Shown here piece by piece: positions 21,791-34,564 of a stretch of DNA of 64,000 bases (positions are counted from its first letter, which is position 1; the number at the start of each line of letters is the position of its first letter). A program made the position numbers and the translations under genes. The notes under the pieces were generated by a model, which searched no databases, was not told the DNA's origin, and worked only from the letters and a program-made list of their open reading frames with translations. The DNA is from Luidia sarsii (Eukaryota; Echinodermata; Asteroidea; Paxillosida; Luidiidae): the NCBI GenBank assembly GCA_949987565.1, contig OX465112.1:16908964-16972963 (forward strand). The letters are read 5' to 3'.

Positions 21791-22320
21791 ACCCGCTGCC
21801 ATCAGGGGACAGATTCTGGCTGGGTATGAAGTGAAGTGTCTGAGGGGATGGATGGCTATGATTCCTATCTGATTCGTTATGGTAAATGGTAGTTTTAGAC
21901 TAAACGAAAACAACAACAACTCAATTAGCACTTTCAGCAGTCGGATGAGAGGAGAAGCCTAAGCCTTCTTCCTTGTATAGCCATCCCCCGGCGCAGTTGG
22001 GTATACGTCCCTCTATAACCCAGTTTGGGTCATCCCTTAGACCAATCGGGTTCCAACCCATCAGCTCAGTTCTTATCTGTAGACTACTGTTAGATCCACT
22101 CATCTCACTGCCATCCTGTATTCAGCGATAAAATGAGTAGAAGTCAACAGTATACTATTCTTGTAGACTAATTGCGCGATTGTCTTTATGTCGATCCGGT
22201 ATATTTTGGTCAAACAGGTCTGACTGGAAAGTTAACCATGCACTTGTAAAATACCGCGAGACCTGTTGATAAGGTGGACAAGTACCCTTGTGGAATAATT
22301 TCACTATTGTCCCTGTGAAT
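21791..22320. other. Unrecognised DNA with early minisatellite remnants
   Basis: Around 21980-22070, loose copies such as CCCAGTTTGGGTCATCCCTT resemble the monomer of the following array. The rest is unrecognised. Confidence 0.5.
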
Positions 22321-22324
22321 GTTT

Positions 22325-25300
22325 TTGTACTTAGCCAGTTGGGCTCATCCCTCTAGAGCCCAGTTGTGTTCCCCCTCTATCCCATTGGGAATCATCCCCC
22401 TGGCCCAGTTGGATTCTTCTCTTAAGCCTAGTTAGGTTCAACCCTCTAGCCGGGTTAGGTTCACACCTCTCGCCTTGCTGGACTCATCCCTGTGGCCCAA
22501 TAGGTTCACCCCTCTAGCCAGGTTAGATTTACCCTCTAGCCTTGCTGGGCTCATCGCTGTGGCCCAATGGGTTCACCTCTCTAGCCAGGTTAGATTTACC
22601 CTCTAGCCTTGCTGGACTCATCGCTGTGGCCCAATGGGTTCACCCCTCTATAGCCAGGTTAGATTTACCCTCTAGCCTTGCTGGACTCATCGCTGTGGCC
22701 CAATGGGTTCACCCCTCTATAGCCAGGTTAGATTTACCCTCTAGCCTTGCTGGGCTCATCGCCGTGGCCCAATGGGTTCACCCCTCTAGCCAGGTTAGAT
22801 TTACCCTCTAGCCTTGCTGGGCTCATCGCTGTGGCCCAATGGGTTCACCTCTCTAGCCAGGTTAGATTTACCCTCTAGCCTTGCTGGGCTCATCGCTGCG
22901 GTCCAATGGGTTCACCCCTCTAGCCAGGTTAGATTTACCCTCTAGCCTTGCTGGGCTCATCGCCGTGGCCCAATGGGTTCACCCCTCTAGCCAGGTTAGA
23001 TTTACCCTCTAGCCTTGCTGGGCTCATCGCTGTGGTCCAATGGGTTACCCCTCTAGCCTTACTGGGCTCATCGCTGTGGCCCAATGGGTTCACCTCTCTA
23101 GCCAGGTTAGATTTACCCTCTAGCCTTGCTGGGCTCATCCCTGTGGCCCAATGGGTTCACCTCTCTAGCCAGGTTAGATTTACCCTCTAGCCTTGCTGGG
23201 CTCATCGCTGTGGCCCAATGGGTTCACCCCTCTAGCCAGGTTAGATGTACCCTCTAGCCTTGCTGGGCTCATCGCCGTGGCCCAATGGGTTCACCCCTCT
23301 AGCCAGGTTAGATTTACCCTCTAGCCTTGCTGGGCTCATCGCCGTGGCCCAATGGGTTCACCCCTCTAGCCAGGTTAGATTTACCCTCTAGCCTTGCTGG
23401 GCTCATACCTGTGGCCCAATGGGTTCACCCCTCTAGCCAGGTTAGATTTACCCTCTAGCCTTGCTGGGCTCATACCTGCGGCCCAATGGGTTCACCCCTC
23501 CAGCCAGGTTAGATTTACCCTCTAGCCTTGCTGGACTCATCCCTGTGGCCCAATGGGTTCACCCCTCTAGCCAGGTTAGATTTACCCTCTAGCCTTGCTG
23601 GGCTCATCCCTGTGGCCCAATGGGTTCACCCCTCTAGCCAGGTTAGATTTACCCTCTAGCCTTGCTGGGCTCATCGCCGTGGCCCAATGGGTTCACCCCT
23701 CTAGCCAGGTTAGATTTACCCTCTAGCCTTGCTGGGCTCATACCTGTGGCCCAATGGGTTCACCCCTCTAGCCAGGTTAGATTTACCCTCTAGTCTTGCT
23801 GGGCTCATCGCTGCGGTCCAATGGGTTCACCTCTCTAGCCAGGTTAGATTTACCCTCTAGCCTTGCTGGGCTCATCCCTGTGGCCCAATGGGTTCACCCC
23901 TCTAGCCAGGTTAGATTTACCCTCTAGCCTTGCTGGGCTCATCCCTGTGGCCCAATGGGTTCACCCCTCTAGCAAGGTTAAATTTACCCTCTAGCCTTGC
24001 TGGGCTCATCCCTGTGGCCCAATGGGTTCACCCCTCTAGCCAGGTTAGATTTACCCTCTAGCCTTGCTGGGCTCATCCCTGTGGCCCAATGGGTTCACCC
24101 CTCTAGCCAGGTTAGATTTACCCTCTAGCCTTGCTGGGCTCATCGCCGTGGCCCAATGGGTTCACCCCTCTAGCCAGGTTAGATTTACCCTCTAGCCTTG
24201 CTGGGCTCATACCTGTGGCCCAATGGGTTCACCCCTCTAGCCAGGTTAGATTTACCCTCTAGCCTTGCTGGGCTCATCGCCGTGGCCCAATGGGTTCACC
24301 CCTCCAGCCAGGTTAGATTTACCCTCTAGCCTTGCTGGACTCATCCCTGTGGCCCAATGGGTTCACCCCTCTAGCCAGGTTAGATTTACCCTCTAGCCTT
24401 GCTGGGCTCATCGCTGTGGCCCAATGGGTTCACCTCTCTAGCCAGGTTAGATTTACCCTCTAGCCTTGCTGGGCTCATCCCTGTGGCCCAATGGGTTCAC
24501 CCCTCTAGCAAGGTTAGATTTACCCTCTAGCCTTGCTGGGCTCATCGCTGCGGTCCAATGGGTTCACCTCTCTAGCCAGGTTAGATTTACCCTCTAGCCT
24601 TGCTGGGCTCATCCCTGTGGCCCAATGGGTTCACCCCTCTAGCCAGGTTAGATTTACCCTCTAGCCTTGCTGGGCTCATCCCTGTGGCCCAATGGGTTCA
24701 CCCCTCTAGCAAGGTTAAATTTACCCTCTAGCCTTGCTGGGCTCATCCCTGTGGCCCAATGGGTTCACCCCTCTAGCCAGGTTAGATTTACCCTCTAGCC
24801 TTGCTGGGCTCATCCCTGTGGCCCAATGGGTTAACCCCTCTAGCCAGGTTAGATTTACCCTCTAGCCTTGCTGGGCTCATCCCTGTGGCCCAATGGGTTC
24901 ACCCCTCTAGCCAAGTTAGATTTACCCTCTAGCCTTGCTGGACTCATCCCTGTGGCCCAATGGGTTACCCCTCTAGCCAGGTTAGATTTACCCTCTAGCC
25001 TTGCTGGGCTCATCCCTGTGGCCCAATGGGTTCACCCCTCTAGCAAGGTTAAATTTACCCTCTAGCCTTGCTGGGCTCATCCCTGTGGCCCAATGGGTTC
25101 ACCCCTCTAGCCAGGTTAGATTTACCCTCTAGCCTTGCTGGGCTCATCCCTGTGGCCCAATGGGTTCACCCCTCTAGCCAGGTTAGATTTACCCTCTAGC
25201 CTTGCTGGGCTCATCCCTGTGGCCCAATGGGTTCACCCCTCTAGCCAAGTTAGATTTACCCTCTAGCCTTGCTGGACTCATCTCTGTGGCCCAATGGGTT

Positions 25301-25895
25301 ACCCCTCTAGCCAGGTTAGATTTACCCTCTAGCCTTGCTGGGCTAATCGCTGTGGCCCAATGGGTTCACCCCTCTAGCAAGGTTAAATTTACCCTCTAGC
25401 CTTGCTGGGCTCATCCCTGTGGCCCAATGGGTTCACCCCTCTAGCCAGGTTAGATTTACCCTCTAGCCTTGCTGGGCTAATCGCTGTGGCCCAATGGGTT
25501 ACCCCTCTAGCCAGGTTAGATTTACCCTCTAGCCTTGCTGGGCTCATCCCTGTGACCCAATGGGTTCACCCCTCTAGCCAGGTTAGATTTACCCTCTAGC
25601 CTTGCTGGGCTAATCGCTGTGGCCCAATGGGTTACCCCTCTAGCCAGGTTAGATTTACCCTATAGCCTTGCTGGACTCATTCCTGTGGCCCAATGGGTTC
25701 ACCCCTCTATAGCCTTGCTGGGCTCATCGCTGTGGCCCAATGGGTTACCCATCTAGCCTTGCTGGGCTCATCACTGTGGCCCAATGGGTTCACCCCTTTA
25801 ATTAACCCATGCAGTTTGGTTCACCGTCTAGCCCGGTTAGGTTAATCCCTCTAATCCAGCCAGGTTCATCCATTTAGCCCAGATTGGTTCATCCG
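22325..25895. repeat. 67-bp minisatellite with higher-order repeats
   Basis: About 47 regular copies of a 67-bp unit (CTCTAGCCAGGTTAGATTTA, then CCCTCTAGCCTTGCTGGGCT, then CATCCCTGTGGCCCAATGGG, then TTCACCC), flanked by decayed half-units. The unit looks like a dimer of an older ~33-bp monomer, CTCTAGCC(C)AGTTGGGTTCA. An 11-unit block (737 bp) is repeated: CTGCGGTCCA at 23811 and 24548, and AGCAAGGTTAAAT at 23971 and 24708. A second block of 334 bp follows, with AGCAAGG at 24708, 25042 and 25376. Open frames in it are artefacts. Confidence 0.97.
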
Positions 25896-28800
25896 TCTAG
25901 CACGCTTGAGAGCTCACGTCACTTGGGGCACAACACACAACCGTACGACGGCCTCCGTTCTACATAGGGGCGGGTAAGTGTTCGTGTGCAGGGTAAACCT
26001 TTAGGGTTGATTGCCTGTAGTGCGTGCTTCAATAGCAACACGAAGCTACATAGGCACTTTGCTACATACAGGATGGCTTACTCCCAAGAGAGTTGAGATT
26101 TTTGATCATTAAAGTTTGTATTGAATGGCCAAAATGACCATGCAGGGGTTGGTGTTCCTATGAGCGTGGCCATCTCCTCAGACTAAGGCTGCATGTTGTT
26201 GGGTCCTTGTTCTATGTTATATCAGCGTAAACACCCAAATTGCTTCCCTCCAAGCCAGGAGCCCAATCGACGAAAGCACCCATCATCAAATTTGCCCTAT
26301 CCCTTCCCAACAACCGAACCCGCTAATATCCAGCCCAGTGGACTACGGTAATCTAACTCGCTTGTCATTTTGACTCAGCTACCCCAACCCACACATACGC
26401 ACTGCTGCTCTTAAAACACCATGGGAAAACTCGCAGTGCCGACCCCTTTCAAAGAAAAACAACCTAGTCTTGAGGTGCACGTATTGGTCCTATTTGGTCG
26501 AGTAGAAAAGGGATGGGAGAAATGACGGGGGAGGGACTATGCATCCGTTTTTTCTGGATCCCGTCTCCCAAACAGATGATTATTACGTCTAGAATTGCAT
26601 CTGATTATCACTGAGCAATCAATTCATCTCCAGCGCGTGTTTCTCTGCCGTTTTTTTTTCAGCTTCTATTTTTTGGTCTATCTCTTCTCTACTTTGGCCT
26701 ATGGCACGTCCAGTCTTTGCCTGAGCGTGCCTGTCTGCTACGGGGAGCTGGCGGGAACGGCATGGGGTGAGGGGGGCCGGGGGTAGGGACAGGAAGGGGG
26801 CGGGTAATTTGATTGAAAGACGTCGTTGCGCCATGACTTCGGCGATCAAACAACGAGTGGATCACGGCAATGTCTACAGGCCGGGGGGACCTCCCATCAC
26901 TTGCCCGCAGAGGACTCCTTTGGTCTACATTACACCAACGTCGAATGCCATCACCACTCCAGCCTCCCCCATTCTCCCCGACTTCGTCCAAATCCCACCC
27001 AGCCGAATAGGGGCCAGCAGTTTCGCAGACTCCATTGGTTAAGCACGGACAAAATACACTCGGCATAGAAAGTCTTGCTCATGAATAGGATTACTGGCCC
27101 TATCTCTCTGCGTGATGCTGATTGCCGCTGACTTGTAGTAAAAAAAAATATCTACTCTTTGCTCAGCTTTGAAACGCATGGGGGATTTGGTTGGCAAACC
27201 AATTTCCGTTCTTATACTAACCAATGGTTTGGGTGCTTAATCTGTTGGCTGGTGCTTAAAGCAAACTAGATCACGGGTTCCTGACCGATTGAGATGAGCT
27301 GCTTAAGCACTGAAAAGCAGGCTTAGGGCGGGAGGTGCCGTCTCGTTGATACAGGATCACAAGACCGCATGAATCTCAATTGACGTGGGGCACTGCGAGA
27401 ATGATGGGCAGCAGTAGGGCCTATCTCATGTACATGACGACCGACGTTCGTCAACATATCGACAGTTAACATTATCTGTTCTGACAAAAGGCTCAACTTG
27501 TAGATTGCATCAGTCAAAACGAACCACAAACCCTATATCGTCTGTCCAAAAAAATGACAGCCTGACGTTTCGATCCTAGCAGGACCTTTCATTATTTCTG
27601 TTGTTGAACCAAGATCGAGTTTGGTACAGCCAATAATATTCTGCCCCCCTCAGTGTTTTAGTGTAGGTCCTACTCGTCTGCTCTTATACTTAGCACGAAA
27701 TTAGACGTACAGGTTAGACACGGTCAGCTGATTTCTGACTGTAGCCGGCAGCAAGATATAATGCGTCTTTTATTTTACAATAAAGAATACTATAGAAATC
27801 TGCGTTCAACTCGTATCACTTATGACACCTCCACCTTTGAAAAGGAAGTCGTCTGCTTCCTGCTCTTTTCGGAAAGCTGAAATAAACCAGATGTCAGATG
27901 CTATGTGCATCTGACAGACTGATGATAGATCTTCCAAGTCATTACTGCGGTTAGTGACCCCAAGGCCATAGCGACTACATTATGCTATAGAACTGCTATT
28001 GTATGCATTACCTACCGGGTACATTCCCTAACATTTTAACAAGACCCCTTAGACAGCATGCACGTGACGTAACTTGACAGCAAAAGGAAGGCCCAGAATC
28101 GGTCGTGGCCTACACTGCTCTCGTAATAAACGTCACAATGTATTCAAGTCATAAGCGTCCGATGTATTCAAGAACTATAGCGTTCGACCGCAGCTTCTAA
28201 TTACGGTATAATGGGCGAACACTCCGCGCTGAATAGCCGACTCGCCTCCATCAAGTTCGGCAAACCACGTCAAAGCACGAACTAAATGCATTTTCAGGTT
28301 TTGCCAGACGGGGATGAAGCCTGAGCCCCAGCCTGATCCCGTGGGATTCGTGAAAGGTACAGACCTAAAGGGTGCCTTGACATGACTCTGCCTTTACTCC
28401 GTATAGATCGAGTCACTCGACTGGGGCCTGTACAACACTACCTCGTAAAGTAACGCCCATTTTTCGATGTCGATTCGAACGCGCCCACTGCGCTATTTAT
28501 GCACATCGTGAATTACATGCATGGCGTGTTTTCTGTATAATACAGCGGCCGACGGGAAAAGGTATATGAAGTGGAGCGCGCGCTTGGCTGCTCTGCAGTC
28601 GATGCAAGTGAAGTGACCTCTTCCGGTGCTGGTTGGCGGCCACGGGAGGGAAGAGTGCGGTAACTTCCGGACCCGGCCGAGCGTCGCCTTGCCGTGTATT
28701 GACACAGCTACATTCGCGCTGCGCCAACTGACAGTCGCTCCTTGCAGCAGGGCTTGAGATGCAAGCATCATGGCGGTGGGGTGATTAAAGCCGGTCAGAC

Positions 28801-30170
28801 TGACGAACGGGTGGGCCAAGTCAAACAACCAAATTGTTGACGCCATTATACCTAAGGGCTCATCAAATAGGGCCTACGTTGAACTGCCGAACATCGTCTA
28901 AGTATATATAAAGACAGAACCACAGCTATCCTACGTGGTCCTTCTTTCCCTGGTTACGACAGCGCTGCTGGTGTACCTATACGCGCGCCTTCACTGGTTC
29001 CCGGCTTTAGTTTGCAAAGCATGTGTGCAGCGTTTTCTAACAGTTACATACACACACACTGATGTTACAGCGACAGAGCAAAATGTGTTGGGTATAATGG
29101 GAAGTACCCTTTACCCGACACTTGGTCAGAATGCTATCAGAAAAAATAGAGTTTCTGGTTGAATTTGACCAACACTATCCAATCCAACAATATATGACAT
29201 AGGACTTGGTCATTCGAGTGTTTTCAGCGGTTGGCAACGGTCTCGTTTTACTCATTTTTTGAATATGATGTGGCTATGCCACGGAGGTTGTGTTTCCTTC
29301 ACGTGGTATAGTTCAGTCAGTAATCACATACAATTGCGACAGAAATTTCTTCTGGCATAGCTCAGCCAACGCTAGACTTGTCTCGAGCCACAAATAACGC
29401 CAAATCTCTGCGGGTTGTCCTCGCACAGAACTAGTTCAACGCTGCCCGTCATTCGGCGTTCCCGATCGCGCGTTACAAATCATCAGTCGTCGTCGCGTCA
29501 ACTCTCGGCACACATCTTGCGACCCGAGGAAAGACTACGCACGTTGAATGGAACACATAGCACTAACGTGTGTGTTTTTTGTGGTCGAATAACGACGCTC
29601 CACTTAGATTCGCAGCTGTCATGAAGTATGCAGTACTCATGCCATCTACCCCATTCCGTACGATGCGAGACACGCATCGCATACAAATAGGCGGCGATGG
29701 TTGGTACACCTATAGTATACGCGTCAATTTCAATTTCTCCGCAATAAAGAGTGCTAGAAATCTACGCTCAAGCGCCTACAATTTCACATGTCACCCTCGC
29801 TTATCCAAATCAATGGTTCCCACTCCTTTTGGTATGCTGCACGCTCGCACGCTCAATTACTGTGCCATCTACCAGACGCTGAATGGGGCGGATTGACACT
29901 TGATGTTTTCACAATGCTCGGGTGGGAACGTTGTGAACCTTGTGTATAATTGTTGATTACAGTGTCAATGAACTTCATATTTGTGTGCGTTATGTAATAA
30001 CTATGACTCACATCGTTCAAAAGATGACCAACGGGCTGCTACTGTTAGCCGTTTTACTAGCATAGCACCAACCTTTTTTCCGAAGAGTATTATATTGTAA
30101 AGCTAAGCGAGCCTTATTATTATTATTATTTATTTATTTATTCGGCCAAGAAAAACAAACAAGAAGTACA
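25896..30170. other. Mostly unrecognised single-copy DNA
   Basis: It includes a GCTTAA-type dispersed repeat (27225-27325), a single CGTTTCGATCCTAGCAGGAC motif at 27564-27590, a CpG-dense stretch (28450-28860) that could be a promoter, and a donor-like GGCGG|GTAAGTG near 25974. No protein family was recognised on either strand. Confidence 0.4.
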
Positions 30171-30300
30171 TTAAATGAGACTTAAGGCTTTGCATGGTGG
30201 GTGAATCAATATAGGAAGGTTTGCGGTGAACACCATGTATCAGGTCTCTTAAAGGAAGAGGTATGGTTCTGAAAAGAACCTGAGGGTAACTCATGAGGGT
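30171..30300 (-). mobile_element. One-armed copy of the 16976-17247 element
   Basis: It contains GGCTTTGCATGGTGGGTGAA, TCAATATAGGAAGGTTTGCGGTG and TCTTAAAGGAAGAGG, the complement of the right half of the foldback element. It is preceded by a TTATTATTATT/TTTATTTATTT microsatellite. Confidence 0.8.
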
Positions 30301-31168
30301 GAGAAAGGTCATACAGTCTATGTCATGGAAATTCAAGATGGGAGATAAATTGATGAAAAAAATACCAAACAAGGAGAATAATTATTATGCACATGTATCA
30401 GAGATGTGATAGGTCAGGATGAGAATGGGAAGAGATGGGGCAAGGACTGGGGATGTTCGGACGTTCGTCCGACCGGCTATCCGTCTATTCGGCCATCCGC
30501 ATGAAAATGTTCAACTTTATTCCGAAACCTCATAATGACACATGATAATTCTACTCGTTTCATTCTCTTATTTCTCTGAGTGCATCTGGCAACACATGCC
30601 GTTTGGTACATTCTGCTCGTCTCTCACAGCCGCACGGTACTCACTCGTACATATCTGAGTGTGAGTTTCCTCCTTGTGGGATGCAGTTTGATTTGGTTCA
30701 TGTTGTTTCAAGGACAGAGGGGGCTGCGGTGAGCAATGGCAGCATTGCCGTTCTATGTTTTGGGTAAAACAGTTGTATGGCGTGGAAAAAAAAAAGAGAC
30801 GTGGCGACCGTGAAATGTACCCCCCCCCCTGCGCCTAAAACGGGATAATCAACCTAATGTTCAAGTGACATTAATATCATTGGACGCGGCCCGGATTAGT
30901 GGCTGATGCAACGATTCGACCGGGCGTCGATTGCAGTTTATTCAGGAAGGTGAATTCGTGCCTAATCAAGTTTTTTTTTTTATTTTTTTTACTACTACTA
31001 CCTGAGCAGCGTCAACTATAGGAAACTGACCCGCGGGAAAATCACGGGGAAGGAGGGGGCGGGAAAGCCGCAGGGCGATAGGGGTACTTCGCAATTTACG
31101 AGCTTCAAAGTGCGGTTCGTTGGCGTGTTGCTATTGTGCATCACGGTGTCCAAGATTAATATGGCCAA
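30301..31168. other. Unrecognised DNA
   Basis: Homopolymer runs near 30785 (A), 30820 (C) and 30971 (T). No gene was recognised. Confidence 0.4.
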
Positions 31169-31369
31169 TTTTTTGTACGCAGTGGCTGTTATTACGGCAG
31201 TCGTCCGTGTGGTTCCCTGACTTGATTGTATTTCGTCAGCATTGCAGGCTGGTTGAACCAGTCTATTAGCTGATAGTCTGGTTCCAAGGGCTAAACATCC
31301 TGACAAATACTGTGAAGTCAGGAAACCACACGGACGACTGCCGTAACAACAGCCTCTGCGTTTTTTGTA
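31169..31369. mobile_element. 183-bp MITE, Mutator-like, with 9-bp duplication
   Basis: The element at 31178-31360 is flanked by TTTTTTGTA on both sides (31169-31177 and 31361-31369). Its inverted termini of about 46 bp start CGCAGTGGCTGTTATTACGG and differ at about three positions. A 183-bp sister in opposite orientation is at 60487-60669. A 9-bp duplication with long inverted termini is typical of the Mutator superfamily, but no transposase is present. Confidence 0.85.
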
Positions 31370-31572
31370 ACATCTTTTTTTACAAAGATTGGTCCAGATA
31401 TCCGCTCGGTGCCATTAACGGTGCAGAAAAGCCCAATTGTTGGATTGTGCATCCCTCGGAAAGCGATTGAATTGGTGCTATTTTGTGCTCCACAGTGTAA
31501 AAGACTGTTGGACAATATTTCAACCAACATGTTAGTACACCAAGGTTGGACCAGAGTCACCAGACACCAGCT

Positions 31573-32128
31573 TTAAAGCCGCGTTTCCACTGGACTTATT
31601 TTGGTTAAAGTAACCGAGACGATGGTTACTTTGACCAAAATAAGTCCAGTGGAAACGGCCCAGTCAAATTTCTCTCAGTTACTTTAACCGAGTCCAATGG
31701 TTACTTTTACCGAGCAACCTCTGCCCAGTAAAAGTGACCAGGTAAGTTTAACCGAGCCGATTAGTCCAGTGGAAACGCACCACTCAGTTTAACGCGACTC
31801 GGTAAAAAAACGCATCCGGCTTAAGACGTAACACGCACATGCACTGTGCACAGCGTCTGCCTTGTATCGCGCGCTAAATGTACACACGTACATTGTGTAT
31901 CCGGCTGACACTTGACCTTCATGAGCCGTTATATTGCCAGCTCGGTTACTTTAACCATCGTCTCGGTTAAATTTGACTGACTCAAAAGTCCAAGTGGGAA
32001 CGACGGTCAAATTTGACCATTAGAAATTTAACCATCGTCTCGGTTAAATTTTAGTCCAGTGGAAACGCGGCTAAAGAAATTTAACCATCGTCTCGGTTAA
32101 ATTCTAGTCCAGTGGAAACGCGGCTTAA
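31573..32128. mobile_element. Cluster of GTTTCCACTGGAC foldback repeats
   Basis: CGCGTTTCCACTGGACT at 31580 and its complement at about 31645 close a short palindromic unit whose arms contain GGTTA(A/C)(T/A)TT(T/G). Further GTCCAGTGGAAAC ends at about 31764, 32052 and 32107 suggest nested insertions. Related ends GTTCCCACTGGAC and GTCCAGTGGGAAC are at 58330 and 58413. Confidence 0.7.
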
Positions 32129-34068
32129 GACATCAGCATTGATTGCGGATGAAAGCCAAAGTGTGGAATTGTGCTGTTCATAATCAACTATATAAGCTCA
32201 CATTAGTTATGATAAAACCAGACCAGTGATGAGCAAACGGTTTGGCCCGACATTTTTTTTGGAAGCAAAGTTGTTCACAGGGCGCGGATTTTCACAATAC
32301 GAACAAATCCTTGGGCAAGAAAAGTGTTGGCCAAAAAATCCAAGGTAAGTCATCAGGAAAAAAAATGGGAGTTTGTAAATGATTTTGGATAACACAATAC
32401 GAAAGTATTGACCACTAATATTTCCAGCTGATCTGACCAACCGGGGTTAAAATGTTTGGAGGGAAACATTGCTCATCGTTGTTCACATGCGCAGCGCGCA
32501 GGTTCTTCCGAGCAAATATTCAAGAGAGGATTTGGCATTTGGGCCAAGGTGCACGCAAGGGGAATATACTGCATGGGGGTATTCCGTGTGATTGTTTCTT
32601 TTTCTCTGCGCTTGGAAAGTCCAAAGCCCATCGCTATACGCTGGAGAAAACTGGAACACGACCGCATCGCAGCGAGGCGAAGCGAGCACGCCTGCCGGCG
32701 CGTGACTATGGCAGCCTTTGATATACTTGGCGCAAGACTTGCTATCGACGGCATTTCGAGTGGAAGAAATTCTATTTCTTTTGGGGGGTAAATTGGCTTT
32801 CCACCCTCCACCTCTGTCTGTCTCTCCCTCTCTCTCTACCCCTCCCTGCACCTCTCCCCCAACCTGTCTCTATCTCTGTCTCCTCTCTCTATATCCATCT
32901 GTCTCGTCTTCTCTCCTCAACTATCTCCCTGTCGACGACGCACTTGTATCTCGGATGCAGAACATTCGGCATTCCGTGGGGATGTTTACAGACATGTCGG
33001 TGGAAGCCCGTCATTATTCAACGACCCGTGTACATACATTGTGCAGTTTCGCGCGCTACACTCGGCGTTGCCTGACCATTCATGCTCCAAACGCGCGGTG
33101 CGTGTGAATCCCCACTCGCCGTGAATTCGTCCGACGTTCATGTCATGTGGTGGTACGTGGGTTCTTCTCAGTCGCTGGGGCGCTGTTTGCTCTGAGAGCG
33201 AAAGCCGTGAAATTGCCGAAGCGACTGGTTTCCTTTCTACTCACTTCTGACCGCGTCAAAATTCAACATGTCTCATGGGTGGTGTGCTGAAGTTGGTCAC
33301 GCCACAATGCAATCCCTGTATTTTCCTCTGAGGAACTGCGAAAAAAAAAATTGTCGATGGCAAAAAGTTTTGATTCCTTCAGGCGAGTCTTGCCAGGAAG
33401 CATTTTTTTCAGACTTATTTGCAGAATGCTGAAATCCTTTTGACGGGGAATTTTTTTTATTTAATTTTTTTTATCTTGGATACAAAAGATGATTTCCGAA
33501 CTGCATTGCCCATTCTTTGAATGGCATATTCATTTTGCTTATCAGTTTGGTTGGCTCCGTCGATCTGGAAAGATTGCGGAGTTCGGTGCCTTGGGAATTC
33601 GATCAAGTCTTTGAGTTGCAGCGCCTGCAGTGACTGAGGGTCCATGTGCGCGAACCATAGGCTCAGCTACAATTGCAGCAGGTGGACACACTGGTTTGGG
33701 TGGAACTTCATTCCTTCCATAAAAGATCATGCGTCGCAGGTAGTAGTACCATTATACTGATCATCTTGCAATGGGCCCAACGTGGAGGGATTATAGTTCG
33801 ACTCCGTGAAATGAGAGGACCCGACAATCCGATTCCAGCAGGAGTATAAAGGCCAATCCAACCTATACGTGTCCGCATTTCTCAAAGGGCCCATGGCTGT
33901 GTATATAGATTGAAGCATTCTGTATTGCTTTCAATTTTTTCAGAGCTTATAAACATTTCGGTTATAACGTGGGTATAACTAGAGCGTCTGTGTTTCACTA
34001 TTAGTGACAGTGTCAAGGTCAAGCCAAGTTCGAAACGTCAACTCTCTAGTTCAGTTTTCAGCAACAAA
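32129..34068. other. Unrecognised DNA, CpG-rich in part
   Basis: 32440-33250 has CpG-dense patches and a CTCTCT-rich run. One CGAAACGTCAACTC stem-loop-type motif is at about 34030. Open frames here are not recognisable as proteins. Confidence 0.4.
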
Positions 34069-34564
34069 GCCGGGTGTAACGATCTCAGACGGGCTCCCGT
34101 GCTGAGTTGAGCCGTGACGTCACTGGCTCACCTCAGCACGTTACAGCAACGTTCTCAGCTGCTCAGCGTGCTCAGATGAGTCAGTGAACCAAGCACGTGA
34201 AAGGAGCCCTTCAATTGAACGTTGTTTATGATTTTCCGCGAACGAACACAGTTTGCTTTTGATTGTATGAAGTCAATCGATAGACCCGTATTACGGGGAA
34301 CAACTGTAGCATTTCTTCCCCAATGTAGAAGAACTCTAGGCCTAAAAGTTCTAGGCCTAGGTACTAGGCTCCGTAATGAGCGAGTTGGTAAATAAGTACG
34401 GGTCAACGAACTTGTCTGAAAGCGCTGCATTGCCAACGGCCGTATCGACTCAGCACGGCCTTCGAAATGTACAACTACCATGCGCACTGCGCATGACGTT
34501 TTTATCCATATTATGGTAACGGTCTCATCTGAGCACGGGACCCGGATCAGACCGCTACACCGGC
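34069..34564. mobile_element. MITE-like element with CCGGTGT-type ends
   Basis: The left end CCGGGTGTAACGATCTCAGA and the complement of the right end (CCGGTGTAGCGGTCTGATCC) form imperfect inverted repeats over about 40 bp, including CCCGTGCT(G/C)AG. Same family as 21568-21790. A CGAAACGTC motif lies just to its left. Confidence 0.6.

Noticed and set aside
22542..25599. Repeated 65-90-residue frames
   Set aside because: Read-through of the 67-bp minisatellite.
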